From positions 496,001 through 560,000 of the forward strand of contig NZ_JAGIOK010000001.1 of the NCBI RefSeq assembly GCF_017876655.1: 64,000 bases of DNA. The letters are read 5' to 3'. This document shows, piece by piece, positions 54,350-63,029 of the stretch (position 1 is its first letter; every line of letters starts with the position of its first letter). The translations under genes and the position numbers were made by a program. This DNA comes from Microbacterium imperiale. Lineage in GTDB: Bacteria; Actinomycetota; Actinomycetes; Actinomycetales; Microbacteriaceae. The notes below the pieces were generated by a model. That model worked only from the letters and a program-made list of their open reading frames with translations, was not told the DNA's origin and did no database searches.

Positions 54350-55772
54350 TTCCCCTCCTCTCACTCAGTCCATGCCGAAGGTCAGCGTCCGCGCCGTCGT
54401 CGGCTTCCTCGTCTTCTGCGAGCTCGCCAGCGGGTTCGTGCAGGGCTTCTACGCTCCACTCCTCGGCGAGATCGCCGGCCACCTGCAGGTGTCGGATGCC
54501 GACATCACCTGGTTCCTCACCGTGCAGACCCTCGCCGCCGCGGTGTGCGTGCCGCTGCTGTCGAAGCTCGGCGACATCTTCGGGCACCGCCGGATGCTGC
54601 GCATCGCCGTCATCGCGGTGCTGATCGGCACCGTCGTGACCGCCTTCCTGCCGAGCTACCCGATCGTGCTGATCGCCCGCATCCTCGTCGGGCCGCTCGC
54701 CGTCTGGCTGCCGCTCGAGATCGCCCTCGTGCACAGCCGCATCAAGGGCGAGACGGCGCGCACCTCGATCGGCCTGCTCGTGTCGTGCCTTACCGGCGGC
54801 GCGATCCTCGGCACCATCTCGGCCGGGCTGTTCTCGGCGCTCCTGCCGAGCCTCACGCTCGTGCTGCTGATCCCCGTCGTCTTCGTCGCCGTCAGCGTCT
54901 ACGCCGTGTTCTTCAAGGTTCCCGAGTCGACCTCGCGCACCGACGCGCGCATCGACGTCCTCGGCTTCGTCGGCATCGGCCTGGCGATGGTGCTGCTGCT
55001 GTTCGGACTGCGCCTCGCCTCGAGCGAAGGATTCACGGCGCCGGCCACCGTCGCGACCCTGGGCGCCGCTGTCGTCGTGTTCGTCCTCTGGGTGCTGTGG
55101 GAGCTGCGCTCGCCCTCGCCGGCCATCGACGTGCGACTGATCGTCTCGCCGCGCCTGGGACCGGTGTATCTGACGGCGTTCCTGTTCGGCATGGTCATGT
55201 TCGGCATGCAGGCGCCCACGACGACCTTCCTCACCGCCGACCCGGTCGACACCGGCTACGGGTTCGCGGCCACCGCGGGAACCGCCTCGGCCGTGACCGC
55301 CGTCGTCACGATCCTCGCAACCGTCGGGGCGGCGACCTTCGCGCCGATCGCGCGCCGGGTCGGCATCCGCACCGTCCTCGTCACGGGCGCACTCGCCGCG
55401 GCATCCGGCTTCCTCATCCAGATCGCCTTCCACGACCACCTGTGGCAGATCTTCCTGGTCTCGGCCGTCAACGGCATCGGCATGGGCTTCCTGCTCGGCG
55501 CGCTGCCGGCGCTCGTGGCCGAACTCGCCCCGAGCGATTCGACGGGCATCGCGACCGGCGTCTACAACTCGCTCCGCACGCTCGGCGGCTCGACCGCCGG
55601 TGCCGCCTTCGCCGTCGTGCTCGCGGGCTTCACCGCGTCGGGCGCGCTGCACTCGACGATCCAGGGCTATCTGACCATCTGGGGCATCTGCGCCGGCGCG
55701 TTCCTCGTCGCCGCCGTGGCCCTGTCGTTCATGCGCATGCCGCGCGCCACCGAACCCGTCACGAAAGGCTGA
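54339..55772 (+). CDS. MFS transporter (DHA2-like)
   Basis: A 477-residue transporter with about 14 spans and the motif A loop SKLGDIFGHRRMLRIAV. The end of the N-terminal half has RIDVLGFVGIGLAMVLLLF, a DHA2 feature. An ATG at 54324 is a possible earlier start. It is coupled to tetR and lies 2 bases before the M20 gene, so the three act together: perhaps the pump exports, or the hydrolase processes, the same amide. Confidence 0.88.
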   Translation: MSPDSPPLTQSMPKVSVRAVVGFLVFCELASGFVQGFYAPLLGEIAGHLQVSDADITWFLTVQTLAAAVCVPLLSKLGDIFGHRRMLRIAVIAVLIGTVVTAFLPSYPIVLIARILVGPLAVWLPLEIALVHSRIKGETARTSIGLLVSCLTGGAILGTISAGLFSALLPSLTLVLLIPVVFVAVSVYAVFFKVPESTSRTDARIDVLGFVGIGLAMVLLLFGLRLASSEGFTAPATVATLGAAVVVFVLWVLWELRSPSPAIDVRLIVSPRLGPVYLTAFLFGMVMFGMQAPTTTFLTADPVDTGYGFAATAGTASAVTAVVTILATVGAATFAPIARRVGIRTVLVTGALAAASGFLIQIAFHDHLWQIFLVSAVNGIGMGFLLGALPALVAELAPSDSTGIATGVYNSLRTLGGSTAGAAFAVVLAGFTASGALHSTIQGYLTIWGICAGAFLVAAVALSFMRMPRATEPVTKG

Positions 55773-55774
55773 CC

Positions 55775-56968
55775 ATGCAGACCCCCGACTTCACGGCCGA
55801 CGCCGTCGCGATCCTCCCCGAGCTCGTCTCGCTGCGCCGATCGCTCCACGCCGACCCCGAGCTCGGCCTCGACCTGCCGCGCACGCAGCAGCGCGTGCTC
55901 GACGCCCTCGCGGGCCTGCCCCTCGAGGTCACGACGGGCGACAAGACCACCTCGGTCGTCGCTGTCCTTCGCGGCGCGTTGCCCGGACCTACGGTGCTGC
56001 TGCGCGGCGACATGGACGCACTGCCCATCGACGAGGCGACCGGCCTCGAATACGCCTCGTCCAACGGCGCCATGCACGCCTGCGGGCACGACCTGCACAC
56101 CGCTGGCCTCGTCGGCGCCGCGAAGCTCCTGTCCGCCCGGCGCGATGAGCTGCACGGCTCGGTCGTATTCATGTTCCAGCCCGGCGAGGAGGGGCACGGC
56201 GGGGCGAAGATCATGCTCGACGAGGGACTGCTGGATGCCGCCGGCGAGCGGCCCGTCGCCGCCTACGCGGTCCACGTGGCACCGGGACCGCGCGGCGTCT
56301 TCGCCACACGGAGCGGCGCCGTCGCCGCGGGGTCGAACCAGCTGTTCGTCACCGTCAACGGCCGGGGCGGGCACGGGTCGCAGCCGCACCAGACGCTCGA
56401 CCCGGTGCCGGTGGCCGCCGAGATCGTCCTGGCGCTGCAGTCCTTCGTCACGCGGAGGTTCGACGCCTTCGACCCGGTGGTCCTCTCGGTGACCCGCCTG
56501 TCGACGGGCGACGGCGCGGTCAACGTCATCCCCGAGCGCGTCGAGATCGCCGCCACCGTGCGCAACATGTCCGCCGCTTCCCTCGCGATCCTGCAGGAGG
56601 GCCTGCCCCGCGTGATCGAGGGCATCGCGGCGGCCCACGGGCTGAGCGCGGACGTCGACTTCGAGACGATGTACCCCGTCACGGTGAACGATGCCGGCGA
56701 GACCGAGGCGACCCTCGCCGAGCTGCGCCGGACGTTCGGCGAGCAGCGGGTCATGGTCATGCCCTCGCCGATGATGGGGTCGGAGGACTTCGCCTTCGTC
56801 CTGGCGGAGGTGCCGGGCACGTTCATCGCGCTCATGACCTCGCCCGAGGGAACCGACCTGCGCACCGTCGAGTGGAACCACTCCCCCCGCGTCGTGTTCG
56901 ACGACGCGGTGCTCGGCGATCAGGCCGCCGCACTGGCATCCGTCGCCTTCGCCCGCACGGCGCGCTGA
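55775..56968 (+). CDS. M20-family metal-dependent amidohydrolase
   Basis: A 397-residue di-metal hydrolase of the M20D group (hippurate/N-acyl-amino-acid/IAA-amide hydrolases). Metal and catalytic residues are in LLRGDMDALPID, HACGHDLHTAGL, QPGEEGHGGAKIM and YAVHVAPGPRG, and the C-terminal PSPMMGSEDFAFVL. The lid domain is in the middle (about 185-300). The longer frame upstream lies within the MFS gene and is rejected. Cytoplasmic. It presumably cleaves an N-acylated compound handled by the adjacent transporter. Confidence 0.92.
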   Translation: MQTPDFTADAVAILPELVSLRRSLHADPELGLDLPRTQQRVLDALAGLPLEVTTGDKTTSVVAVLRGALPGPTVLLRGDMDALPIDEATGLEYASSNGAMHACGHDLHTAGLVGAAKLLSARRDELHGSVVFMFQPGEEGHGGAKIMLDEGLLDAAGERPVAAYAVHVAPGPRGVFATRSGAVAAGSNQLFVTVNGRGGHGSQPHQTLDPVPVAAEIVLALQSFVTRRFDAFDPVVLSVTRLSTGDGAVNVIPERVEIAATVRNMSAASLAILQEGLPRVIEGIAAAHGLSADVDFETMYPVTVNDAGETEATLAELRRTFGEQRVMVMPSPMMGSEDFAFVLAEVPGTFIALMTSPEGTDLRTVEWNHSPRVVFDDAVLGDQAAALASVAFARTAR

Positions 56969-56986
56969 CGGGCGCGGGCCGTCCGC

Positions 56987-57928
56987 TCAGCCGAGCAGTT
57001 CGATCCCGAACCCGGCGACGACGGCCCGCACCTCGGTCAGGTAACGCTGGGCCTGCTCGGTCAGCGGGATCGCGGTGTGGCCGATCCAGCCGATCTCGAT
57101 GCGCTCGTCGACATCGAGCGGCACGGCGACGATCTCGGGGTCGAGATCATCGCTGATGATTCCCGTCGAGATCGTGTAGCCGTCGAGACCGATCATGAGG
57201 TTGAAGATCGTCGCGCGGTCGGACACGCGGATCTCCTGCGTGCTCGAGAGCGTCGAGAGGATCTCCTCGGCGAAGTAGAACGAGTTGTTCGCGCCCTGAT
57301 CGAAGGTCAGCCGCGGCAGGTCGGCCAGATCATCGAGCGTTGCGCGCGTGCGCGAGGCGAGCGGATTCCGCCGTGACACGAAGATGTGCGGCTCGGCCAC
57401 GAACAGCGGGTGGAACGCGAGGTTCGACTCGCGCAGCAGCTTGTCGATGACGTTGCGGTTGAAGTCGTTGCGGAACAGGATGCCGAGCTCGCTGCGGAGC
57501 GTCCGGACATCCTCGATGATGTCCCACGTCCGGGTCTCGCGCAGCGAGAACTCGTACTCGGGCGCGCCCGTGCTCTTCACCATGCGCACGAACGCGTCGA
57601 CCGCGAATGAATAGTGCTGGGTCGAGACGCCGAGAAGCCGGCGCGACGGCGGCCGCCCGAGGTATCGCTGCTCGAGCAGCTCGGCCTGCTCGACGACCTG
57701 ACGCGCGTACCCGAGGAACTCGACGCCGTCGGGAGTGAGAGTGACTCCGCGGGCCGAGCGGACGAGCAGGTCGCGTCCGACCCGGCTCTCGAGATCCTTC
57801 ATCGCCGCCGACATCGTGGGCTGCGCGACGTACAGGAGGTCGGATGCCGCCGAGATCGAGCCCTCGGCGGCGACCTCGATGAAGTACTGCAGCTGCTGCA
57901 GAGTGATTCCGCTGCGACGTCCGGCCAT
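56987..57928 (-). CDS. LysR-family regulator of mesX-mesD (putative)
   Basis: A 313-residue LysR protein. HTH: LQQLQYFIEVAAEGSISAAS, then VAQPTMSAAMKDLESRVGRD. The effector domain (about 95-300) is complete. It is divergent from the methionine synthase pair across a gap with a LysR-type box, so control of mesXD is likely. The ligand is unknown. Sequence features such as SAAMKDLE resemble CysB/MetR-like LysR proteins of Gram-positives. Confidence 0.9.
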   Translation of the reverse strand: MAGRRSGITLQQLQYFIEVAAEGSISAASDLLYVAQPTMSAAMKDLESRVGRDLLVRSARGVTLTPDGVEFLGYARQVVEQAELLEQRYLGRPPSRRLLGVSTQHYSFAVDAFVRMVKSTGAPEYEFSLRETRTWDIIEDVRTLRSELGILFRNDFNRNVIDKLLRESNLAFHPLFVAEPHIFVSRRNPLASRTRATLDDLADLPRLTFDQGANNSFYFAEEILSTLSSTQEIRVSDRATIFNLMIGLDGYTISTGIISDDLDPEIVAVPLDVDERIEIGWIGHTAIPLTEQAQRYLTEVRAVVAGFGIELLG

Positions 57929-57938
57929 AGCCAGAGAC

Positions 57939-57954
57939 TATGCCACACGATAGC
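57939..57954. promoter_or_regulatory. LysR-type box between lysR and mesX
   Basis: CTAT and ATAG separated by 8 bases form the T-N11-A dyad recognised by LysR proteins. It starts 11 bases from the lysR start codon and 92 bases before the mesX start. Confidence 0.55.
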
Positions 57955-58046
57955 GAGGGCAGATTACCCGATGACCTGGCCGCACCCGCACCATGGACAC
58001 ACCACCGCCCACACGCCCCCGGGGGCTCGGCTTCGATTGGCTGCTC

Positions 58047-59039
58047 ATGGCGAACGACTTCACGTTCCACATCACCACGACGCGCTTCGACGAGGACTAC
58101 TCGCCGTCGGCGAGCTCGCGCATCACCACGAACTTCGCCAACCTCGCGCGCGGCGAGCGCCGCCGCGACAACCTGCGCCGCGCCCTCGCGATGATCGACG
58201 CCCGCCTCAACGACCTCGCCCGCGCCGACAACCCCACAGCGGATCGCTATACGGCCGAGCTCGACATCGTGTCGGCACAGCTGCGGTTCGCGGACGCCGG
58301 CGACGACCGGGAGTTCCCGCTGCTCGAGGTGCTCGACATCAACATCGTCGACCGGCGGACCGGCGAGCGCCACCACGGCATCGTCGGCAACAACTTCTCG
58401 TCGTACCTGCGCGACTACGACTTCAGCATCCTGCTGCCGTCGGCGCAGCGGACAGCAGGCGAGTTCGTCGTCCCGGAGGACTTCGGCGACCTGCACGGCA
58501 AGCTCTTCCAGCACTTCCTGGAATCGGACGCCTACCGAGAGCGCTTCCCCCAGTCGCCCGTGGTGTGCATCAGCGTCTCGACCAGCCGGACCTACCGTCG
58601 CAACGGCAACCGTCACCCCGTGCTCGGCGTCGAGTACGAGCAGGATTCCTTCTCGCTCACCGACGAGTACTTCGCGAAGATGGGCCTGCAGGTGCGCTAC
58701 TTCATGCCCCGCGGCAGCGCGGCGCCCCTCGCCTTCTACTTCCGCGGCGACCTGTGCGGCGACTACACCGACCTGCAGCTGATCGCGACGATCAGCACGA
58801 TGGAGACGTTCCAGAAGATCTACCGCCCCGAGATCTACAACGCCGCCTCCCCCGCCGGCGACGTCTACCGCCCCTCTCTCGAACGCGACGACTTCTCGCG
58901 CACCGATATCACCTACGACCGCGTCGAGCGCAGTCAGCTCGCGGCCACGCAGGGCAAGTACGCCGAGGAGCACTTCGTCGCACCCCACCGCCAGGTGCTG
59001 AACCGGTGGGCCGCGCGCTACCCGGCGACAGCCCGTTGA
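58047..59039 (+). CDS. mesX: DUF1852 protein MesX (required for MesD methionine synthase)
   Basis: A 330-residue DUF1852 protein: MANDFTFHITTTRFDEDYSP, RITTNFANLARGERRRDNLR, GIVGNNFSSYLRDYDFSILL and FYFRGDLCGDYTDLQLIATI. An in-frame ATG at 57993 would add 18 Pro-rich residues; the family normally begins at the MANDFTF segment, so 58047 is chosen. DUF1852 (MesX) is required by MesD-type methionine synthases, a folate-independent family described from genome-wide fitness data. It precedes mesD by 17 bases. Confidence 0.85.
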   Translation: MANDFTFHITTTRFDEDYSPSASSRITTNFANLARGERRRDNLRRALAMIDARLNDLARADNPTADRYTAELDIVSAQLRFADAGDDREFPLLEVLDINIVDRRTGERHHGIVGNNFSSYLRDYDFSILLPSAQRTAGEFVVPEDFGDLHGKLFQHFLESDAYRERFPQSPVVCISVSTSRTYRRNGNRHPVLGVEYEQDSFSLTDEYFAKMGLQVRYFMPRGSAAPLAFYFRGDLCGDYTDLQLIATISTMETFQKIYRPEIYNAASPAGDVYRPSLERDDFSRTDITYDRVERSQLAATQGKYAEEHFVAPHRQVLNRWAARYPATAR

Positions 59040-59056
59040 GCCGCGAGGAATCATCC

Positions 59057-60109
59057 ATGACGAACACGCTCCTCCCCACCTCGATCGTCGGCAGCCTGCC
59101 CAAGCCGTCCTGGCTGGCCAAACCCGAGGTGCTGTGGTCACCGTGGGAGCTCGACGGCGACACCCTGGCCGAGGGCAAGCACGACGCCCTGCGCGCCGCC
59201 GCCCACGAACAGCGCCGGCGCGGGATCGACATCGTCAGCGACGGCGAGCAGACACGCCAGCACTTCGTCACGACCTTCATCGAGCATCTCGACGGCGTCG
59301 ACTTCGAGAACCGCGAGACGGTGCGGATCCGCGACCGCTACGACGCGAGCGTGCCGACGGTGGTCGGTGCCGTGAGCCGCCGCCGGCCCGTCTTCGTCGA
59401 CGACGCCGCGTTCCTGCGCCGGCAGACCGACCAGCCGATCAAGTGGGCGCTTCCCGGCCCGATGACGATGATCGACACGCTCTCGGACCGGCATTACCGC
59501 AGCCGCGAGAAGCTCGCGTGGGAGTTCGCGACGATCCTCAATCAGGAGGCGCGGGAGCTCGAGGCCGCGGGGGTCGACATCATCCAGTTCGACGAGCCCG
59601 CGTTCAACGTGTTCTTCGACGAGATGAGAGATTGGGGCATCGCCACGCTCGAGCGGGCCGCCGAAGGCCTGTGCGCCGAGACGGTGGTCCACATCTGCTA
59701 CGGCTACGGCATCGAGGCCAACAACGCCTGGAAGGCGACCCTCGGCCCGGAGTGGCGGCAGTACGAGGAGTCGTTCCCGCTCCTGCAGCGCTCGACGATC
59801 GACGTCGTGTCGCTCGAGAGCCACCACTCGCATGTGCCGATCGACCTCATCGAGCTCATCCGCGGCAAGAAGGTGATGCTGGGGGCCATCGATGTGGCCA
59901 GCCACGACGTCGAGTCGCCGCAGGAGGTCGCCGACACGCTGCGTCGAGCCCTGGAGTTCGTCGATGCCGACAACCTGATCCCGAGCACCAACTGCGGCAT
60001 GGCCCCGCTCCCCCGGCAGGTGGCGTTCGAGAAGCTCAGCGCCCTCGTCGCCGGTGCCGACATCGTCCGAGCGGAACTCGCCCGAGAGAGCACGGTGTCC
60101 GCACCCTGA
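59057..60109 (+). CDS. mesD: MesD-type core methionine synthase (folate-independent)
   Basis: A 350-residue protein corresponding only to the C-terminal catalytic half of MetE. N-terminal PTSIVGSLPKPSWLA, substrate residues DIVSDGEQTRQHFVT, and the zinc-binding His and Cys in VVHICYGYG, ESHHS and STNCGMAPLP. It lacks the N-terminal folate-binding half of MetE (about 750 residues), so it should use another methyl donor. With MesX it forms the MesX-MesD pair. LysR divergent regulation suggests sulphur or methionine control. Confidence 0.88.
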   Translation: MTNTLLPTSIVGSLPKPSWLAKPEVLWSPWELDGDTLAEGKHDALRAAAHEQRRRGIDIVSDGEQTRQHFVTTFIEHLDGVDFENRETVRIRDRYDASVPTVVGAVSRRRPVFVDDAAFLRRQTDQPIKWALPGPMTMIDTLSDRHYRSREKLAWEFATILNQEARELEAAGVDIIQFDEPAFNVFFDEMRDWGIATLERAAEGLCAETVVHICYGYGIEANNAWKATLGPEWRQYEESFPLLQRSTIDVVSLESHHSHVPIDLIELIRGKKVMLGAIDVASHDVESPQEVADTLRRALEFVDADNLIPSTNCGMAPLPRQVAFEKLSALVAGADIVRAELARESTVSAP

Positions 60110-60222
60110 CCCTCTCGGCGGCGACCGCCGCCGCCGCCGCCGCCGGGCGATTATCCCCGGTCCCCCGCGCCCGCTGCCCCGTCGTCATGGGCGCACACTG
60201 GCGGCGGAAGGACGGTGATCCC

Positions 60223-61056
60223 GTGATCTCGATCCCGGCAGCGCTCAGCGCCCAGGCCGACAACGGCATCCACAAGGTCGACGGTATGGGCTCTCCCGGT
60301 CGGTTCACCGTCTCGGGCATGCTCGCCGGCGCCTATATCGGCGTCGGCGTCGTGCTGATGGTCAGCGCCGCCGGCCCGCTGGCGGCCGCCGGCTCGGGAT
60401 GGGGCAAGCTCGTGTCGGGCCTCGTCTTCGGCGTCGCGCTCACGATCGTCCTCGTCGCCGGCGGCGAACTCGTCACCTCGTCGATGATGACGCTGCCGCA
60501 GGCAGCCCTGATGCGCGCGATCGGCCCGGGCCGGGCCGCCGCGGCGATGCTCTGGACCTTCGGCGCCAACCTGCTCGGCTCGGTCCTCTTCGCCGCTCTC
60601 GTCGTCGCGTCCGGCGTCCTTCGCAGCAATCCCGCTGCCGGCAGCATGATGACCGACATGCTCGCCGCGAAGGCCCACGAGGGTCCCGTCGAACTGTTCG
60701 CGCGCGGCATTCTCTGCAACGTGCTCGTCTGCGCCGCCGTGTGGATGACGGTGCGGCTGCGCAGCGAGACAGCGCGTGTCCTCGTCGTGTTCGCCGCGAT
60801 CCTCGCCTTCATCACCTCGGGCTTCGAGCACGTCGTGGCCAACATGACGACCTTCACGATCGGACTGCTGACGGGCGACCCCTCCGCCACCCTCGCCGGG
60901 TTCGCACTCAACCTGGCGCTGGTCGGCGCGGGCAACCTCGTCGGTGGCGGGCTGATCATCGGAGCCGGCTACTGGTTCGCGGGGGGATCACCGCGGGTTC
61001 GGGATGTCCCGAAATCTGCGCCGCGGGCGCAGATCGGAGAGGTCTCGGCTGGTTAG
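60223..61056 (+). CDS. Formate/nitrite transporter (FNT) family channel
   Basis: A 277-residue pentameric-channel protein with six spans. Typical FNT segments: GMLAGAYIGVGVVLM, GGELVTSSMMTLP, ILCNVLVCAAVWMTVRLRS and FITSGFEHVVANMTTFTIGL. GTG at 60223 has GGAAGGA upstream; an ATG at 60187 is an alternative start. The family carries formate, nitrite or hydrosulphide. Its place beside methionine-synthesis genes would suit hydrosulphide or formate, but this is speculative. A short charged tail ends the protein. Confidence 0.88.
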   Translation: MISIPAALSAQADNGIHKVDGMGSPGRFTVSGMLAGAYIGVGVVLMVSAAGPLAAAGSGWGKLVSGLVFGVALTIVLVAGGELVTSSMMTLPQAALMRAIGPGRAAAAMLWTFGANLLGSVLFAALVVASGVLRSNPAAGSMMTDMLAAKAHEGPVELFARGILCNVLVCAAVWMTVRLRSETARVLVVFAAILAFITSGFEHVVANMTTFTIGLLTGDPSATLAGFALNLALVGAGNLVGGGLIIGAGYWFAGGSPRVRDVPKSAPRAQIGEVSAG

Positions 61057-61068
61057 ACTGAGCCGTCC

Positions 61069-61150
61069 GCGGGAGTGGTGGAATTGGCAGACACGCAGGA
61101 TTTAGGTTCCTGTGCCTCACGGCGTGTGGGTTCAAGTCCCACCTTCCGCA
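61069..61150 (+). tRNA. tRNA-Leu (anticodon TAG)
   Basis: The acceptor GCGGGAG pairs with CTTCCGC. The anticodon arm CAGGATTTAGGTTCCTG carries TAG, a variable arm TGCCTCACGGCGT gives the class II length (82 nt), and the T arm is GTGGGTTCAAGTCCCAC. Discriminator A at 61150; CCA is not encoded. It reads CUA leucine codons. Confidence 0.95.
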
Positions 61151-61201
61151 CGGAACGGGCGTTCGCCCGCCCCGGAGTCATCCTCTCCCGACGGGAAAAC
61201 C

Positions 61202-62014
61202 GTGCATCAGATCGCTCTCATCCCCTGGCTCGACCCCGCCACCATCATCAGTGCGGCCGGCCCCTGGGCTCTGCTCGTGGTGTGCTTCATCGTCTTCGCC
61301 GAGACGGGCCTGCTCGTCGGCTTCCTGCTGCCCGGCGACACGCTGCTGATCATGGCGGGCCTGCTCTCGAACCCCGTCACGCACGCACCCCACGGCGTCT
61401 TCGGGATCAACGTGTGGCTCGTGGCGCTGCTCATCGGACTGTCCGCCTTCCTCGGCGGTGAAGTCGGCTACGTCATCGGACGCAAGGGCGGTCCCGCGGT
61501 CTTCGAGCGGAAGGAGAGCGGCCTGTTCAGCCGGCGCAACGTCGAGCGGACGAACGCCTTCTTCGAGCGGTACGGCGGGGTCACCGTCATCCTCGCCCGC
61601 TTCGTCCCCATCGTTCGCACCTTCGCACCCGTCGCGGCCGGCGTCGGCAAGATGCCGTGGCACCGGTACACGCTGTACAACCTCATCGGCGCGGTGCTCT
61701 GGGGCTTCGGCCTGACGATGCTCGGCTACCTCGTGAGCCTCATCCCCGGCGTCGGCGGGTTCGTGGCGAAGTACATCGACGTGATCCTGCTCGTGGCGGT
61801 GCTCGGCACCGTGATCTTCATCGTGTGGCACTACTTCGCAGAGAAGCGGAAGTCGAAGAAGGCGATGGCCGCCGGTCCCGACGACTACACCGATGCGGAC
61901 GAAGCGCAGGAGCTCGTCCTCGACCGCGAGGTCTTCGAACAGCACCCCCAGCCGCACCCGCAGGGGCGCCGCGTCGGTCCCCCCGCGGGCCGGCACGAGC
62001 CTCCCCGCGTCTGA
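61202..62014 (+). CDS. DedA-family membrane protein
   Basis: A 270-residue DedA (SNARE-associated) protein. It has the re-entrant loops ETGLLVGFLLPGDTLLIMAG and RYGGVTVILARFVPIVRTFA with the conserved GxGxGDTL and RFxPxxR motifs, four to five spans, and a charged C-terminal tail rich in Asp/His/Pro. It starts at GTG (61202), just after tRNA-Leu. DedA proteins are lipid-flippase or membrane-homeostasis factors. The stop abuts the ku gene on the opposite strand with no gap. Confidence 0.92.
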   Translation: MHQIALIPWLDPATIISAAGPWALLVVCFIVFAETGLLVGFLLPGDTLLIMAGLLSNPVTHAPHGVFGINVWLVALLIGLSAFLGGEVGYVIGRKGGPAVFERKESGLFSRRNVERTNAFFERYGGVTVILARFVPIVRTFAPVAAGVGKMPWHRYTLYNLIGAVLWGFGLTMLGYLVSLIPGVGGFVAKYIDVILLVAVLGTVIFIVWHYFAEKRKSKKAMAAGPDDYTDADEAQELVLDREVFEQHPQPHPQGRRVGPPAGRHEPPRV

Positions 62015-62968
62015 TCAGGACGCCTTCGCGCTCTTCTTGGCGGCCGGCTTCTTCGCGGTCGACTTCTTCGCCGTCGACGAGCCCGCCGACTTCTTCGCGG
62101 TGCTCTTGTCCGACCCCGCGTCCTCGTCGGTGTCGTCGGACGATCGCGAGGCCGAGCCACCGCCGCCGGACGACCCGCCGCGCGCCGCACGGCTGCGCTC
62201 GACGCTGGCCCGCAGCGCCTCCATCAGGTCGATGACCTCGCCGCCGTCCTTGTCGCCCTGCTCGCCGAACGTCTCCGAGGTGTCGAGCGCATCACCCTTC
62301 TCGAGCTTCGCGTCGATGAGGGTGCGCAGCTCCTCCTGGTACTCGTCGGTGAACGACGCCGGGTCGAAGTCGCTCGAGAAGCTCTCGACGAGGGATGCCG
62401 ACAGCTCCAGCTCCTTCGCCGAGATGCGCACCGACTCGTCGAGCGACGGGAACGCCGCCTCGCGCACCTCGTCGGCCCACAGCAGCGTCTGCAGCACCAA
62501 GACGTCGCCACGCACGCGCAACGCGGCCAGGCGGGTCTTCTGGCGCAGCGAGAAGCGGACGATCGCGGTGCGGTCGGTCTGCTCGAGCGTCTTGCGCAGC
62601 AGCACGTACGACTTGGGCGAGGACGAGTCGGGCTCGAGGTAGTACGCCTTGTCCAGCGTCAGCAGGTCGATCTGCTCGCTCGGCACGAACTCCACGACAT
62701 CGATCTCGCGGCTGCGCTCGGACGGCAGCGATGCCAGATCCTCCTTCGTCAGCACGACCGTGCGATCGCCGTCGTCGTATGCGCGGTCGATGTCGGCGTA
62801 CGGGACGACTTCGCCATCGATCTCGCAGATGCGCTGGTACCGGATGCGGCCGCCGTCGGCGTTGTGCACCTGGTGCAGCGGGACGTCGTGGTCCTCGGTC
62901 GCCGAGTAGACCTTCACCGGCACGTTGACGAGCCCGAAGGTCAGGGCGCCTTTCCAGATCGATCTCAT
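62015..62968 (-). CDS. ku: Ku DNA-end-binding protein
   Basis: A 317-residue bacterial Ku. MRSIWKGALTFGLVNVPVKV, EVVPYADIDRAY, FVPSEQIDLLTLDKAYYLEP and SFSSDFDPASFTDEYQEEL are all family segments. The last 60 residues are Ser/Lys/Ala-rich with KKSA/TAKK repeats, an extended basic tail that promotes DNA binding in actinobacterial Ku. The ATG at 62968 matches the family start. It is divergent from ligD and forms the end-joining pair. Confidence 0.97.
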   Translation of the reverse strand: MRSIWKGALTFGLVNVPVKVYSATEDHDVPLHQVHNADGGRIRYQRICEIDGEVVPYADIDRAYDDGDRTVVLTKEDLASLPSERSREIDVVEFVPSEQIDLLTLDKAYYLEPDSSSPKSYVLLRKTLEQTDRTAIVRFSLRQKTRLAALRVRGDVLVLQTLLWADEVREAAFPSLDESVRISAKELELSASLVESFSSDFDPASFTDEYQEELRTLIDAKLEKGDALDTSETFGEQGDKDGGEVIDLMEALRASVERSRAARGGSSGGGGSASRSSDDTDEDAGSDKSTAKKSAGSSTAKKSTAKKPAAKKSAKAS

Positions 62969-63029
62969 GAGAGCAGTACACACCGCAACCACCCTCCGCG
63001 ACCAGCGGGTGGCGCAATAGCCTGTGGTC

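Noticed and set aside
57993..58046. Earlier ATG for mesX
   Set aside because: It adds a Pro-rich 18-residue lead not seen in the family as I know it, and no ribosome site supports it.
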